Assembly (NCBI GenBank): GCA_963627135.1
Contig: CAVFZY010000033.1
Location: 1 to 53,603 of the forward strand
DNA: 53,603 nucleotides
Reading direction: 5' to 3'
Origin: CAG-103 sp963627135
Lineage (GTDB): Bacteria > Bacillota > Clostridia > Oscillospirales > Oscillospiraceae
Below the pieces are notes generated by a model. The model made no database searches, had not been told where the DNA came from, and saw only the letters and a list, made by a program, of their open reading frames with translations. Shown piece by piece: positions 1-8,242 of this stretch (positions are counted from its first letter, which is position 1; every line of letters starts with the position of its first letter). Position numbers and translations under genes: made by a program.

Positions 1-3000
1 CCGGCGCGCCGCTGGCGAAGGTGCCGTTTTGCACCAGATTCGCGTTCGACGCCGCCGCGTGCGCCTCGAGCTGCATGTCGTCGCAGTAAGCGACGCCGTC
101 CGCCGCATCCTGCACGAACGCGAGGCTGTACGTGCCGGACGTGTCCGGCGTGAACGTGACGCTGATCTTCTCCCAGCCGGCGTCCACCTCGGGAGCCGTT
201 GTGTAGTTGACGAGCTCGCTTCTCCATGCCGACGCGCGCACACCGGCGAGGCTGCTGCGCTGCGCCGCCGTCAGGACGGCCAGATAGACGCCGCCGCCGG
301 GCTGGAACGCCGTTATGTCGCGCGTGTTAACGTAGCCCGAGAAGGTGTAGGTCGTGCCCGCCTGCAGCGCGACCTCGTGGTACATGCCGCTGCCGCTGGC
401 CGCAGTCTTGAGCGAGGCGCGGCCGATGCGCGTCCTGCTGTCCGCAATGACACCGGCGGCCGCGTTCTGGCTGAAGGGCAGGGATACCCAGCCGTCGGAC
501 ACATCGTTCGTGCACTGCTCCAGCCCCGCGTTCGGCAGCAGGTTCAGCGCCACCGTGCCCATGGCCGCCGCGCCGGTCAGGCGGTTGTTCGTCTTGCTGG
601 TGCTGCTGTTGTCCGTGTAGCTGGCGGCGCTGGCACCGATGATCTCCGAATAGTCCGTACTGCTGTCATAGGTGCAGATCGTCTTGCCGAAGTGGTCGAG
701 CACGCAGGTCATGACCGTGTCGTCGGCATTGCCCGCCGTGTGGTCCGGGCCGTAGAAGCGGTACGACGTCTGGTGGATGCCGTTGCGGTAGGCATGGAAC
801 GCGCTGCCGGTCTGCTTCACCGCCGACGGGGTGTAGGCAAATTCCTGCACGCCGAACGTGGACACGACGCCGAGGTTGTAGGTGTAGGTAATGTCCAGCC
901 CGTACTGGCTCTCGGCGTCATACAGCATCGACAGGCGGCCGCCGCTGCCGTTATATTCGTAGGACACGGACGTGCCGTCCGCATAGGTCACCTGCGTCAG
1001 GTGACCGCCGGAGTCGTAGGTGTAGTTCGTGGCGCGCCCGGCGTAGTCCGTCACTTGGGAAAGCCGGCTGCCGCTGTAGGTCAGGTTCGCGACCGTCTGG
1101 AGCGTTCTCGCATTCGTGCTGCTGCTGATGTCCATGACGATCTGCACAAGCCGGTTGCTCGCAGAACCCTTGACCGGCTTCCACGCGCTGCTGCCGCTGC
1201 TGTACGCTGCGTTGTAGGCGAAATAGATCGTATTGCTGTTGTTGTCCGTGACGGAGATCAGGTAGCCGTTGTGGAACACCCACGTGTGGTACTTGTCCAT
1301 ATCCGTCATGGTATAGATCGTATTGCCGCCGCTGGTGGACTTGACGATCTTCAGGCCAAGGCCGTCCTCGTCCTCATACGTGTTGGTCGCCGTTTTGCTG
1401 AAGTAATGCTCGGTGCCGTCCTCGTCGTTGTAGACCAGATACGTCTCGTCGCCGACCTTGCACTCCACCACCGTCTGCTGCGCGGAGAGCTTCCAGCCGA
1501 CACCGACCTGCATGGACGTGTAGTCGCAGGTGTGCAGGCCGCCCGCCTCGTTATTGGAAAATTCGATGCCGGAGGCGGCGCTGTTGTAGATATGGCGCAG
1601 CGCATAGGACACCGGCTCCAGCGAGAGGGAGACATCCGCGCGGTCGAGCGTGAACTGGTTCGTGAAGTTGTGGATGGAGAGGTCACCGGCCTTCCCCGCT
1701 GATGCCTCCTGGTAGGTATAGTAGCTCTCCAGCCCGACCGGGTTGCGGTAGTACACCGCGAAATACGGGCTGTAGTCGTGGTAGCCGCTGCCGATCAGGT
1801 TTGCCGCGCGGCTCTTTGCATAGCCATCGAGTGTCTGCAGGAGCACGCCGCGGCCGCCGCTCGTGTCGCCATTGCTCTGCTTCTGGTACCACGCCATGAC
1901 CGTGCGCGTGATGTCCCACGTAGCATATTCGTTCAGTGTGCCCTTGCTCAGCTTCTGGAAATCCAGCACCTCGTCGCTGACCGGCGTCGCGCCGGAATAT
2001 ACCTGGTTCCAGGTCACCCCGGATGCGCTGCTGACCGCTGCGGGCCACTCGTGTGCCTCGACCGTCAGCGTTCCGCCCGGTGCAGAGCCGCCGATCGCGT
2101 TCGAGGCGAAAAAGCCCGCATGATACATTGCCAGCTGTGCCCCGACCGGAACGCAGTTGCGCGGAAGCTCCGGCAGGTTCGCGAACTGAACATACACCTC
2201 GCAGACACCGTAGGCCGCCCCGGCATGATACCCAATATACTGATCTGCCGCATTCGGGGCAACAGAATTGGGGGATGCATAACGGATGAACGTCGTCAGG
2301 ACGTTGCCCTTGTTGTGCAGCAGGATCGTCGGGTCGAGCGTCACGGGATACGCGCGCTCCGGCGCGTTCATCCACTCCGGGTCCGCCTCCACGGTCAGCA
2401 GATAACCGCCCGAGATGCGCTCGAGCTTGTAGGCGGCGTCCTCCAGCGACGTTGCGCCGTCGGCATCCGCCAGATACGGCGCCGGGATCTCGTAGACCGG
2501 CTCACCGTCGGCACCGCGCAGCAGCACGGAGCCGTCGGCCTCAAGCGTCGGCGTCAGGCCCTGCAGGTTCAGCATAAACGAGTAGGCATACTGCGCCTGC
2601 GGCTTTTCGATGAGGATGCTCTCTTTTACGTTATATCCATAGTTCTGGTACAGCAGGCTGACGCCGTCCATCACGCCATCGAACGCAACGCTGGAGCGGA
2701 TCTTCTGCGGCTGGATCCTGTCTTTCTCCGCCAGCTTGCTGAACGTGCGCACTTTGGCCTCCGGGTTTTCCACCCTGGCCGCCGCCGTGGACGTGACCAG
2801 CGTATACGCCGCGTCGTCCAGCAGCGGCAGCTCCTCTGCCGTCTCCTGCTGCGGCGCATCCGTCTCCGCCGCGGCTTCCGCGGGCGCTTGCATCTGGTCC
2901 GTCTCCGTCTGCTCTGCTTCCTGCGGCTGGTCAGCGGTCTCCGGCGCCACTGTTTCTTCGGGGGCTGCCATTTCCTCCGCTGCCGGAACGTCCGGCGCGG

Positions 3001-3457
3001 CCGCCACAACGTCGCGGCTGCTGCGCCGCGCCAGCGACATGGACACGCTCTGCCCCTGATACGCCGTCTCGAACAGGAAGCCGCTGTCGAGCGACGCGGC
3101 AAATTTCCGCGTCATGTCTCCCGCCTGGGCAACATACTGCTGACCGGTTTCCTGCAGCGTGTTGTCGATCTCCTCCCAGGACCCGTCCGCCGTCTGGTAG
3201 TGCACTGCCGTCTCGTACTCTACCAGCATGTAGGCACCATCCTGCAGCCGGAAATGCTTGACGGATTCCTCGCGCAGCGCGTCCTCCTCGCCGACGATCT
3301 CCGCATCGTCGTCCTTCATGGACACCACTTCGCTGTCTGTGCTGACGTCCAGATCGTCTGTTTCGTCGCCGACGCCGAATGCCACCACCGGCAGCAGCTG
3401 CACCAGCAGCGTCAGCACAAGGATGAGGGATATGCTCTTCTTTACGCCTTCTTTCAT
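1..3457 (-). CDS. Secreted RHS/YD-repeat protein with DNRLRE-like and carbohydrate-binding-like domains (3' end off window)
   Basis: The frame is open from the ATG to the window edge, giving 1,152 codons; the C-terminus is missing. Seen: a signal peptide at residues 1-28 (two Lys, hydrophobic core, VVAFG); an acidic Pro/Glu/Ala-rich stretch at about 150-210; from about 378 a segment opening PVTLDPTILLHNKG and later WDITRTVMAWY that resembles DNRLRE domains; YD-type repeats from about 800 (for example TNYTYDSGGHLTQV); and a final visible block (NLLPNAGLE, WEKISVTFTPDTSGTY, YCDDMQLE) resembling CBM4/9-like modules. Proteins of this class are exported, and many carry a variable C-terminal tip, sometimes a toxin; here that tip would lie beyond base 1. 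A sigma-A promoter sits just upstream. Class assignment is firm; domain borders are approximate. Confidence 0.85.
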   Translation of the reverse strand, partial: MKEGVKKSISLILVLTLLVQLLPVVAFGVGDETDDLDVSTDSEVVSMKDDDAEIVGEEDALREESVKHFRLQDGAYMLVEYETAVHYQTADGSWEEIDNTLQETGQQYVAQAGDMTRKFAASLDSGFLFETAYQGQSVSMSLARRSSRDVVAAAPDVPAAEEMAAPEETVAPETADQPQEAEQTETDQMQAPAEAAAETDAPQQETAEELPLLDDAAYTLVTSTAAARVENPEAKVRTFSKLAEKDRIQPQKIRSSVAFDGVMDGVSLLYQNYGYNVKESILIEKPQAQYAYSFMLNLQGLTPTLEADGSVLLRGADGEPVYEIPAPYLADADGATSLEDAAYKLERISGGYLLTVEADPEWMNAPERAYPVTLDPTILLHNKGNVLTTFIRYASPNSVAPNAADQYIGYHAGAAYGVCEVYVQFANLPELPRNCVPVGAQLAMYHAGFFASNAIGGSAPGGTLTVEAHEWPAAVSSASGVTWNQVYSGATPVSDEVLDFQKLSKGTLNEYATWDITRTVMAWYQKQSNGDTSGGRGVLLQTLDGYAKSRAANLIGSGYHDYSPYFAVYYRNPVGLESYYTYQEASAGKAGDLSIHNFTNQFTLDRADVSLSLEPVSYALRHIYNSAASGIEFSNNEAGGLHTCDYTSMQVGVGWKLSAQQTVVECKVGDETYLVYNDEDGTEHYFSKTATNTYEDEDGLGLKIVKSTSGGNTIYTMTDMDKYHTWVFHNGYLISVTDNNSNTIYFAYNAAYSSGSSAWKPVKGSASNRLVQIVMDISSSTNARTLQTVANLTYSGSRLSQVTDYAGRATNYTYDSGGHLTQVTYADGTSVSYEYNGSGGRLSMLYDAESQYGLDITYTYNLGVVSTFGVQEFAYTPSAVKQTGSAFHAYRNGIHQTSYRFYGPDHTAGNADDTVMTCVLDHFGKTICTYDSSTDYSEIIGASAASYTDNSSTSKTNNRLTGAAAMGTVALNLLPNAGLEQCTNDVSDGWVSLPFSQNAAAGVIADSRTRIGRASLKTAASGSGMYHEVALQAGTTYTFSGYVNTRDITAFQPGGGVYLAVLTAAQRSSLAGVRASAWRSELVNYTTAPEVDAGWEKISVTFTPDTSGTYSLAFVQDAADGVAYCDDMQLEAHAAASNANLVQNGTFASGAP

Positions 3458-3522
3458 GGTTCTTTGCCCCACTTTTGCAAATGTCACACAAAACTCGCCA
3501 GCTTTCGCGCAGGCTTTGTGTA

Positions 3523-3551
3523 ATTTTACCTAGAATCCGTGGGCGTGTCAA
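3523..3551 (-). promoter_or_regulatory. Sigma-A promoter of the RHS-type gene
   Basis: On the minus strand TTGACA is followed after 17 bases by TAAAAT. The transcribed leader holds 7-base inverted arms ACACAAA/TTTGTGT that could form a 5' UTR hairpin. Confidence 0.75.
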
Positions 3552-3605
3552 CGAGTTTTGTTCCTTTTTGTCTGCTTTTCTTGGCAGGAACACGACCCCG
3601 CCAAA

Positions 3606-3641
3606 GAAACAAAATGCGGGCGGTGCATTAGCACCGCCCGC
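3606..3641 (-). terminator. Intrinsic terminator after the 173-codon gene
   Basis: Perfect 11-bp stem (GCGGGCGGTGC with its complement) and a 4-base loop, followed on the minus strand by ATTTTGTTTC. It separates the AT-rich gene pair from the RHS-type gene promoter. Confidence 0.8.
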
Positions 3642-3692
3642 TTACATCACGATTCTTGCAGTATCGCAGTTTAACTATCTCATATTGCTCGA

Positions 3693-4214
3693 TTAATCGC
3701 GCATATAGTCATAATCCAGAGCGCCATAGTATTTTTCTATGATTGGGATACCAACTTTTACATTCTGGATACATAGTGTTTTCCTCATGTGCCGAACTAA
3801 ATAGTTCTCTGCCCAATAGGATTCGGAATCGCCCTTGCGGTACGAAAAATTTTCACATCCCACAAGTGTAATGACCAGGCACTCTCCTCTGCCAAGTTGT
3901 GCATGCCCAATCTGAGAAATTTGTTCCCATGCCACAAAATGGACCGGAATGCCGCAACGCCGTTTTGTAATACCGGAAAAATCAACTCGATATGTCACCG
4001 GACAACTCCACAGAAGGTAAACCACGCCAACCGCCGATGCTGCGCCCATACCGATACCATATTCACTAAGCCCGTCTCGATAAAACGCAAATATGACAAC
4101 GAGAATGACCGTTCCAACGATTGCCGTGATCACTCCCGCCCATCCGCTAAAATCGGGCGCAAGGCCAATGATATCTCCGTTCTCTTTATTACACCGCAAA
4201 ATACTCACCCCCAC
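3693..4214 (-). CDS. Unknown membrane protein with a PH-like C-terminal half
   Basis: 173 residues, GTG start. Two hydrophobic segments near residues 24-45 and 52-70, then a soluble half (YRVDFSGITKRRCGI ... AWEQISQIGHAQLGRG) resembling the membrane-proximal PH-like domains of small bacterial membrane proteins. I do not recognise a named family. The frame stays open upstream of the GTG, so the start is uncertain; the upstream gene's stop overlaps it by 10 bases, which suggests translational coupling. Base composition is clearly more AT-rich than the neighbours, suggesting acquisition. A role as an immunity partner for an RHS-type toxin is possible from position alone and is speculative. Confidence 0.6.
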   Translation of the reverse strand: MGVSILRCNKENGDIIGLAPDFSGWAGVITAIVGTVILVVIFAFYRDGLSEYGIGMGAASAVGVVYLLWSCPVTYRVDFSGITKRRCGIPVHFVAWEQISQIGHAQLGRGECLVITLVGCENFSYRKGDSESYWAENYLVRHMRKTLCIQNVKVGIPIIEKYYGALDYDYMRD

Positions 4215-4459
4215 GGCATCCAGCTTCGAGAACGGCCAGGCCCTATTTTCACTTCTTCAATTGCTTGTTTAATTCTTTTTTTCTCTTCCATTTTTGCTGT
4301 GCCGTTTATGCCACCCTTAGTTGCTCCTTTAATGTTAGGTGTAGCCATTTTCTTGATTCCGGAATCCAAAGCGGCAGAACTAATACCCATATGGACAGGC
4401 CATATAGCTAACATCAAAAGTGGAAAAACATATTTTTCTGGCATATTCATCATCTCCAT
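4205..4459 (-). CDS. Small hypothetical membrane or secreted protein
   Basis: Up to 84 residues. A hydrophobic N-terminal segment (KYVFPLLMLAIWPVHMG) could be a signal or anchor; the rest is Lys/Gly-rich and ends in GPGRSRSWMPWG. Several in-frame ATGs exist; the one at 4444 has GGAG nine bases upstream and may be the true start. It overlaps the following gene by 10 bases and shares its AT-rich composition. No family recognised. It could be a real small gene or the remnant of a longer one lost when this patch was rearranged. Confidence 0.4.
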   Translation of the reverse strand: MEMMNMPEKYVFPLLMLAIWPVHMGISSAALDSGIKKMATPNIKGATKGGINGTAKMEEKKRIKQAIEEVKIGPGRSRSWMPWG

Positions 4460-4510
4460 ATTTCCCCTGGTTTCACTTCAAACTGTGAGCCCGGCGCAGC
4501 GGGGCGCAAT

Positions 4511-4579
4511 TTAAAAGGAAGAAGCCAGCATAGTACAGTTTTCGCCGCAAGGCGGAAACGGAACAGTGCTGGCTTCTTC
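4511..4579 (-). terminator. Terminator downstream of tRNA-Leu
   Basis: Long stem 4518-4530 / 4567-4579 (AGAAGCCAGCA type) enclosing a second hairpin with a GCAA loop, followed on the minus strand by CTTTTAAATT. Confidence 0.7.
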
Positions 4580-4587
4580 TGACGTTG

Positions 4588-4672
4588 TGGTGCCGGTGGC
4601 CGGACTCGAACCGGCACGCCTTGCGGCACTTGATTTTGAGTCAAGCACGTCTACCAATTCCATCACACCGGC
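4588..4672 (-). tRNA. tRNA-Leu(CAA)
   Basis: 85 bases with encoded CCA. Acceptor stem GCCGGTG/CACCGGC, anticodon stem CTTGA/TCAAG enclosing CTCAAAA (anticodon CAA), long variable arm typical of class II tRNA, and TTCGAGT in the T loop. Confidence 0.95.
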
Positions 4673-4687
4673 AAATTCGGCGATTTG

Positions 4688-4716
4688 ATTATACAACAGC
4701 CGGGTACACATTTCAA
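4688..4716 (-). promoter_or_regulatory. Sigma-A promoter of tRNA-Leu
   Basis: Minus strand TTGAAA, 17-base spacer, consensus TATAAT, ending about 15 bases before the mature tRNA 5' end. The -35 box overlaps the stop codon of the phosphopantetheinyl transferase gene. Confidence 0.75.
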
Positions 4717-5267
4717 GTGCAAATCTCGCGCGGCGGCACAAAGCGCAGACGCTTCGGCGGCTGCTCGTCGCGTGAGCACGCGGCGGCCGCGCAGCCGGGA
4801 ATATCAGCATACACGCGGCAGAGCGCCCCCGCCTCCGGCGGGACGAGCACCCCATCCGCACGCCGGAACGGGATCGTGCGCAGGTCTCCCGTGCCCGTGA
4901 GCTTGAACCAGCTCTCGCGCAGCGTCCAGAGCTCGAACGGCTGCAGATCGCCGCAGTCCGCCTGCGTGAGCCGCCGCGCCATGGCCGGGTGCAGCGGGCG
5001 CATCTGCTCCACATCCGCGCCGACCGGCGCGGCCGACACGGCCACGAGCGCCGCCGTGCGCGTGTGGCTGACGGAAAAGTGCAGCTGCGGGTGCGCCGGG
5101 AAATACGGCTTGCCACCCGGCAGCTCCGCCGTCTCCGGCAGGTCGATGCCCCAGACCGCGCGCACCGCATACGCCAGCAGCGACACGCCCCATGCGCTCC
5201 CGTGCGCCTTCGTGCGCGCCGGGAACGCCGGCTGTGCATCCGTGATCTGCGTCCAGAAAAGCTCCAT
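4713..5267 (-). CDS. 4'-phosphopantetheinyl transferase, Sfp type
   Basis: 184 residues. Enzymes of this superfamily move 4'-phosphopantetheine from CoA to a serine of carrier proteins. Seen: the SVSHT segment (about 66-70), the Mg-binding GADVE motif (83-87, D85 and E87), and WTLRESWFKLTG (114-125), matching WxxKExxxK with Arg for the first Lys; E118 and K122 are kept. The ATG at 5267 has GAGGTG eight bases upstream; longer upstream reading through 5900 is antisense to the response regulator and was rejected. No polyketide or peptide synthetase is visible, so the carrier-protein target is unknown. Confidence 0.85.
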   Translation of the reverse strand: MELFWTQITDAQPAFPARTKAHGSAWGVSLLAYAVRAVWGIDLPETAELPGGKPYFPAHPQLHFSVSHTRTAALVAVSAAPVGADVEQMRPLHPAMARRLTQADCGDLQPFELWTLRESWFKLTGTGDLRTIPFRRADGVLVPPEAGALCRVYADIPGCAAAACSRDEQPPKRLRFVPPREICT

Positions 5268-5340
5268 ATGGCCCACCTCATTTCCTGTGTCACAGAATAA
5301 CACGATTCGTAATTTTTTGCTACCACTATTGTAAATTGTG

Positions 5341-5349
5341 TGATATACT
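5341..5349 (+). promoter_or_regulatory. Extended -10 promoter of the two-component operon
   Basis: TGATATACT carries the TGn extension joined to TATACT. No convincing -35 hexamer lies 16-18 bases upstream, as is usual for extended -10 promoters. Confidence 0.5.
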
Positions 5350-5447
5350 GAAATGAATATTTCTGCACGCTCCTGCTTTCCCGGAAAGCAGACGCCACTA
5401 ACCGCGAAGGCGCCCACACACCGCCTTTGGAAAGGAATATGGATTAC

Positions 5448-6131
5448 ATGAAGAAAATTCTCGTACTTGAGGACGAGCCCAGCATCCGCAGCTTCGTCGT
5501 CATCAACCTGCGCCGGTCCGGTTACGAGCCCATTGAGGCGGCCACAGGCGAGGAGGCGCTCGAAAAGCTCAAGCAGAATCCGGACACACTCGTCGCGCTG
5601 CTCGACGTGATGCTGCCGGACATCGACGGCTTTGAGGTCTGCCGTCGGATCCGCGCGACCGGCTCGAAGATGGGCATCCTCATGCTCAGCGCCAAGAGCC
5701 AGGAGATGGACAAGATCACCGGCCTCATGACCGGCGCGGATGACTATGTCACCAAGCCCTTCTCCCCCGCCGAGCTGCTCGCGCGCGTGGACGCGCTCTA
5801 CCGCCGCATCGGCGGCAGCGAGAACACCGAGGACGTGCTCTCGAGCGGGCCGTTCGTACTGCACCTGCGCTCGCGCACGCTCGACAAAAACAGCGAGCAC
5901 ATCCGCCTGACGCAGACGGAGTTTGCCATCATGAAGCTGTTCATGGAAAACCCCGGCCGCGCGCTCTCGCGCGAGGACATTCTACACGCCGTCTGGGGCG
6001 CGGACTATAACGGCGAGGTCAAGATCGTCGATGTGAACATCCGCCGCCTGCGCATCAAGATCGAGGATGACGCGACCGAACCCGAATACATCACCACCGT
6101 CTGGGGCTACGGCTATAAGTGGGGCTACTGA
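5448..6131 (+). CDS. OmpR/PhoB-family response regulator
   Basis: 227 residues. Receiver domain with acidic pocket LEDE (8-10), phosphoacceptor D53 in LLDVMLPD, and K103 in TKPF; then a winged-helix DNA-binding domain (LTQTEFAIMKLFMENPG ... VDVNIRRLRIKI ... VWGYGYKW). The start chosen puts Met directly before the first strand (KKILVLEDE) with AGGAA ten bases upstream; ATG 5439 and TTG 5427 are in frame but too close to that site. Four bases separate it from the kinase gene, so the two form one operon. Target genes are not evident. Confidence 0.9.
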   Translation: MKKILVLEDEPSIRSFVVINLRRSGYEPIEAATGEEALEKLKQNPDTLVALLDVMLPDIDGFEVCRRIRATGSKMGILMLSAKSQEMDKITGLMTGADDYVTKPFSPAELLARVDALYRRIGGSENTEDVLSSGPFVLHLRSRTLDKNSEHIRLTQTEFAIMKLFMENPGRALSREDILHAVWGADYNGEVKIVDVNIRRLRIKIEDDATEPEYITTVWGYGYKWGY

Positions 6132-6135
6132 GACC

Positions 6136-7203
6136 ATGCAGGACGTCACCCCCACCCCCGCAGGCGAACACAAGCATACAAGCACCTTCCGCGGCCTGTT
6201 TTCGCGCATGGCCATCGGCCAGTGCGTGCACGCGGCGCTGTGCGTCGCCATCGGCGCGGCCATCGGTCTGAGTGCCGGACGCGTCAGCACCGCGCTGGGC
6301 ATCGTGCTGGGCATCTTCGCAGCGGCCGCCGGTGCCGTGGTCTGCGCGCTGTGGTTCCGCCGGCGCGTGTCACGCCCGGTCGAGCAGATCACGGAGGTCA
6401 CGCGCACGATCGCCGGCGGGCGCTACGGCACGGAACTGCCGGTGCGGCGCGACGATGAGCTCGGCCGCCTCACGACCGCGATCAACGAGCTGTCACAGGA
6501 GATCAGCCGCAGCGAAAAAATGCAGTCGGAGTTTATCTCGTCGATCTCGCACGAGCTGCGCACGCCCCTGACCGCCATCACTGGCTGGAGCGAGACGCTC
6601 ATGTTCGACACCGCCATTCAGGGCGACTCCCGCCGGGGCATCGCCATCATCTCTAAAGAGGCCGCGCGCCTGACGAGCCTCGTCGAAGAACTGCTGGAGT
6701 TCACCCGCATCCAGGACGGCCGCTTCAACCTGAGCATGGAGCTGCTCGACATCGAGAGCGAGCTCGAGGACACCATCTTCACCTACCAGGAGTTGCTGCG
6801 GCAGGACGGGATGCAGCTCATCTACAATCCGCCCGAGGAGGAGATCCCGCTCGTGCCCGGCGACCCGGAGCGTCTCAAGCAGGTGTTTCTCAACATCCTC
6901 GACAACGCCGCCAAATATGCACGCGACGGCAAGGCGATCGAAGTGTCCGTTTTTTCGGACAGTGAAGCTGCTATCATTCAGTTCAGAGACCACGGGCCCG
7001 GTATCCCGGAAAACGAGCTGCCGCACGTGAAGGAAAAGTTCTTTAAGGGCGAGAAGCATAAGGCCCGCGGCAGCGGCATCGGCCTTGCCGTGTGCGACGA
7101 GATCATCACCCGCTCCGGCGGTACGCTGACGATCGCCAACGCACCCGGTGGCGGCACGCTCGTGTCGGTGCGCCTGCCGTTCGCGCCGGAGGGCAGCAAT
7201 TAA
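6136..7203 (+). CDS. HAMP-containing sensor histidine kinase
   Basis: 355 residues. Two membrane helices (about 27-48 and 52-74) are joined by only a few residues, so there is no extracytoplasmic sensor domain; sensing would be within the membrane or through a partner. Then HAMP (about 75-125), H-box SSISHELRTPLT with phosphoacceptor H139, N-box NILDNAAKYA, G1 DHGPGIP, F-box KEKFF, and G2 GSGIGLAV. It partners the adjacent response regulator. The start is the first ATG after the regulator stop; an upstream GTG would overlap that gene heavily. Confidence 0.92.
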   Translation: MQDVTPTPAGEHKHTSTFRGLFSRMAIGQCVHAALCVAIGAAIGLSAGRVSTALGIVLGIFAAAAGAVVCALWFRRRVSRPVEQITEVTRTIAGGRYGTELPVRRDDELGRLTTAINELSQEISRSEKMQSEFISSISHELRTPLTAITGWSETLMFDTAIQGDSRRGIAIISKEAARLTSLVEELLEFTRIQDGRFNLSMELLDIESELEDTIFTYQELLRQDGMQLIYNPPEEEIPLVPGDPERLKQVFLNILDNAAKYARDGKAIEVSVFSDSEAAIIQFRDHGPGIPENELPHVKEKFFKGEKHKARGSGIGLAVCDEIITRSGGTLTIANAPGGGTLVSVRLPFAPEGSN

Positions 7204-7234
7204 ATTCGTATTTCATTGTAACCGAGGTAACCAT

Positions 7235-8212
7235 ATGAGCAAAACCAAATCCGCAAAACCCGATACCAATGTTTCGTTCCGCACATCCATCGGCGGGCAG
7301 GCGCTCATTGAGGGCATCCTTATGCGCGGACCGACGAAGCAGGCCATCGTCTGCCGCACGCAGGACGGCATGGTCGAGAAAGTCGAGGAACTGCACTGGG
7401 TCCGGGAAAAGCACCCGATCCTCGGCTGGCCGCTCATCCGCGGCGTCGTCGTGTTTCTCGACTCGATGATCAAGGGCATGAAGGCGCTGACCTATTCGGC
7501 CGACCTGCTGCCCGAGGATGAGCAGGAGGAGCCCGGCAAGATCGATCTCTGGATTGAAAAGCACTTCGGCGAAGAGAAGGCCAAGGACATCATCATCGGC
7601 ACGGCCGTGGTGCTCGGTATCGCGCTGTCGATCGTGCTGTTCATCCTGATCCCGACGCTGCTCGCCGGTCTGACCGACAGCTTCATCCGCAGCCCCGTCG
7701 TGCGCAACCTCTTTGAGGGCCTGCTGCGCATCGTCATCTTCCTGCTGTATCTATGGGGCGTGGCACACATGAAGGACGTCGAGCGCATGTTCGCCTACCA
7801 TGGCGCGGAACACAAGACCATCTTCTGCTACGAAAAAGGCCTGCCGCTGACAGTCGAGAACGTGCGGCCGCAGTCACGCTTCCACCCCCGCTGCGGCACG
7901 AGCTTTCTGTTCGTCGTCGTCGTCATCAGCATTCTGGTGTTTTCGCTCGTGAGTCTGCGCGTCGGGCTGTGGGACAATCCGTGGGTGCGCGTCGGTCTGC
8001 GGCTGCTGCTGCTGCCGGTCGTCGTGTCCATCAGCTATGAGATCAACCGCTGGGTCGGCCGGCACGACAACCTCTGCTCGCGCATTCTGTCCGCGCCGGG
8101 CAAGTGGCTGCAGCGCCTGACCACCAACGAGCCGGACGACAGCATGATCGAGTGCGCCATCCGCGCGCTCGAGCTTGTCATCCCGGAGCAGAAGGGCAGC
8201 GACGCCTGGTAA
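7235..8212 (+). CDS. DUF1385 (YqhQ-like) membrane protein
   Basis: 325 residues. Recognised from the N-terminal GGQALIEGILMRGP block and the central YHGAEHKTIFCYE motif with conserved His and Glu, followed by SRFHPRCGTSF. Three or four membrane segments (about 115-140, 165-185, 220-245, 255-275). The family is widespread in Firmicutes, often upstream of prmC and prfA, but has no settled function; the His/Glu/Cys cluster suggests metal binding. GAGGTA precedes the ATG by five bases. It sits between the kinase and prmC in a co-directional run. Confidence 0.88.
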   Translation: MSKTKSAKPDTNVSFRTSIGGQALIEGILMRGPTKQAIVCRTQDGMVEKVEELHWVREKHPILGWPLIRGVVVFLDSMIKGMKALTYSADLLPEDEQEEPGKIDLWIEKHFGEEKAKDIIIGTAVVLGIALSIVLFILIPTLLAGLTDSFIRSPVVRNLFEGLLRIVIFLLYLWGVAHMKDVERMFAYHGAEHKTIFCYEKGLPLTVENVRPQSRFHPRCGTSFLFVVVVISILVFSLVSLRVGLWDNPWVRVGLRLLLLPVVVSISYEINRWVGRHDNLCSRILSAPGKWLQRLTTNEPDDSMIECAIRALELVIPEQKGSDAW

Positions 8213-8242
8213 TCCGTCAGCAAAGGACTGGAAGATAGAGAG

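Noticed and set aside
29..1702. Long plus-strand reading frame opposite the RHS-type gene
   Set aside because: Arg/Val/Ala-rich shadow in high-GC DNA; the minus-strand frame has a signal peptide and domain structure throughout.
4588..4700. Integration site at tRNA-Leu for the AT-rich patch
   Set aside because: I could not find a second copy of the tRNA 3' end near 3.5-3.7 kb, and no integrase is present.
5268..5900. N-terminal extension of the phosphopantetheinyl transferase
   Set aside because: It reads antisense through the response regulator; GAGGTG and the family N-terminus fix the start at 5267.
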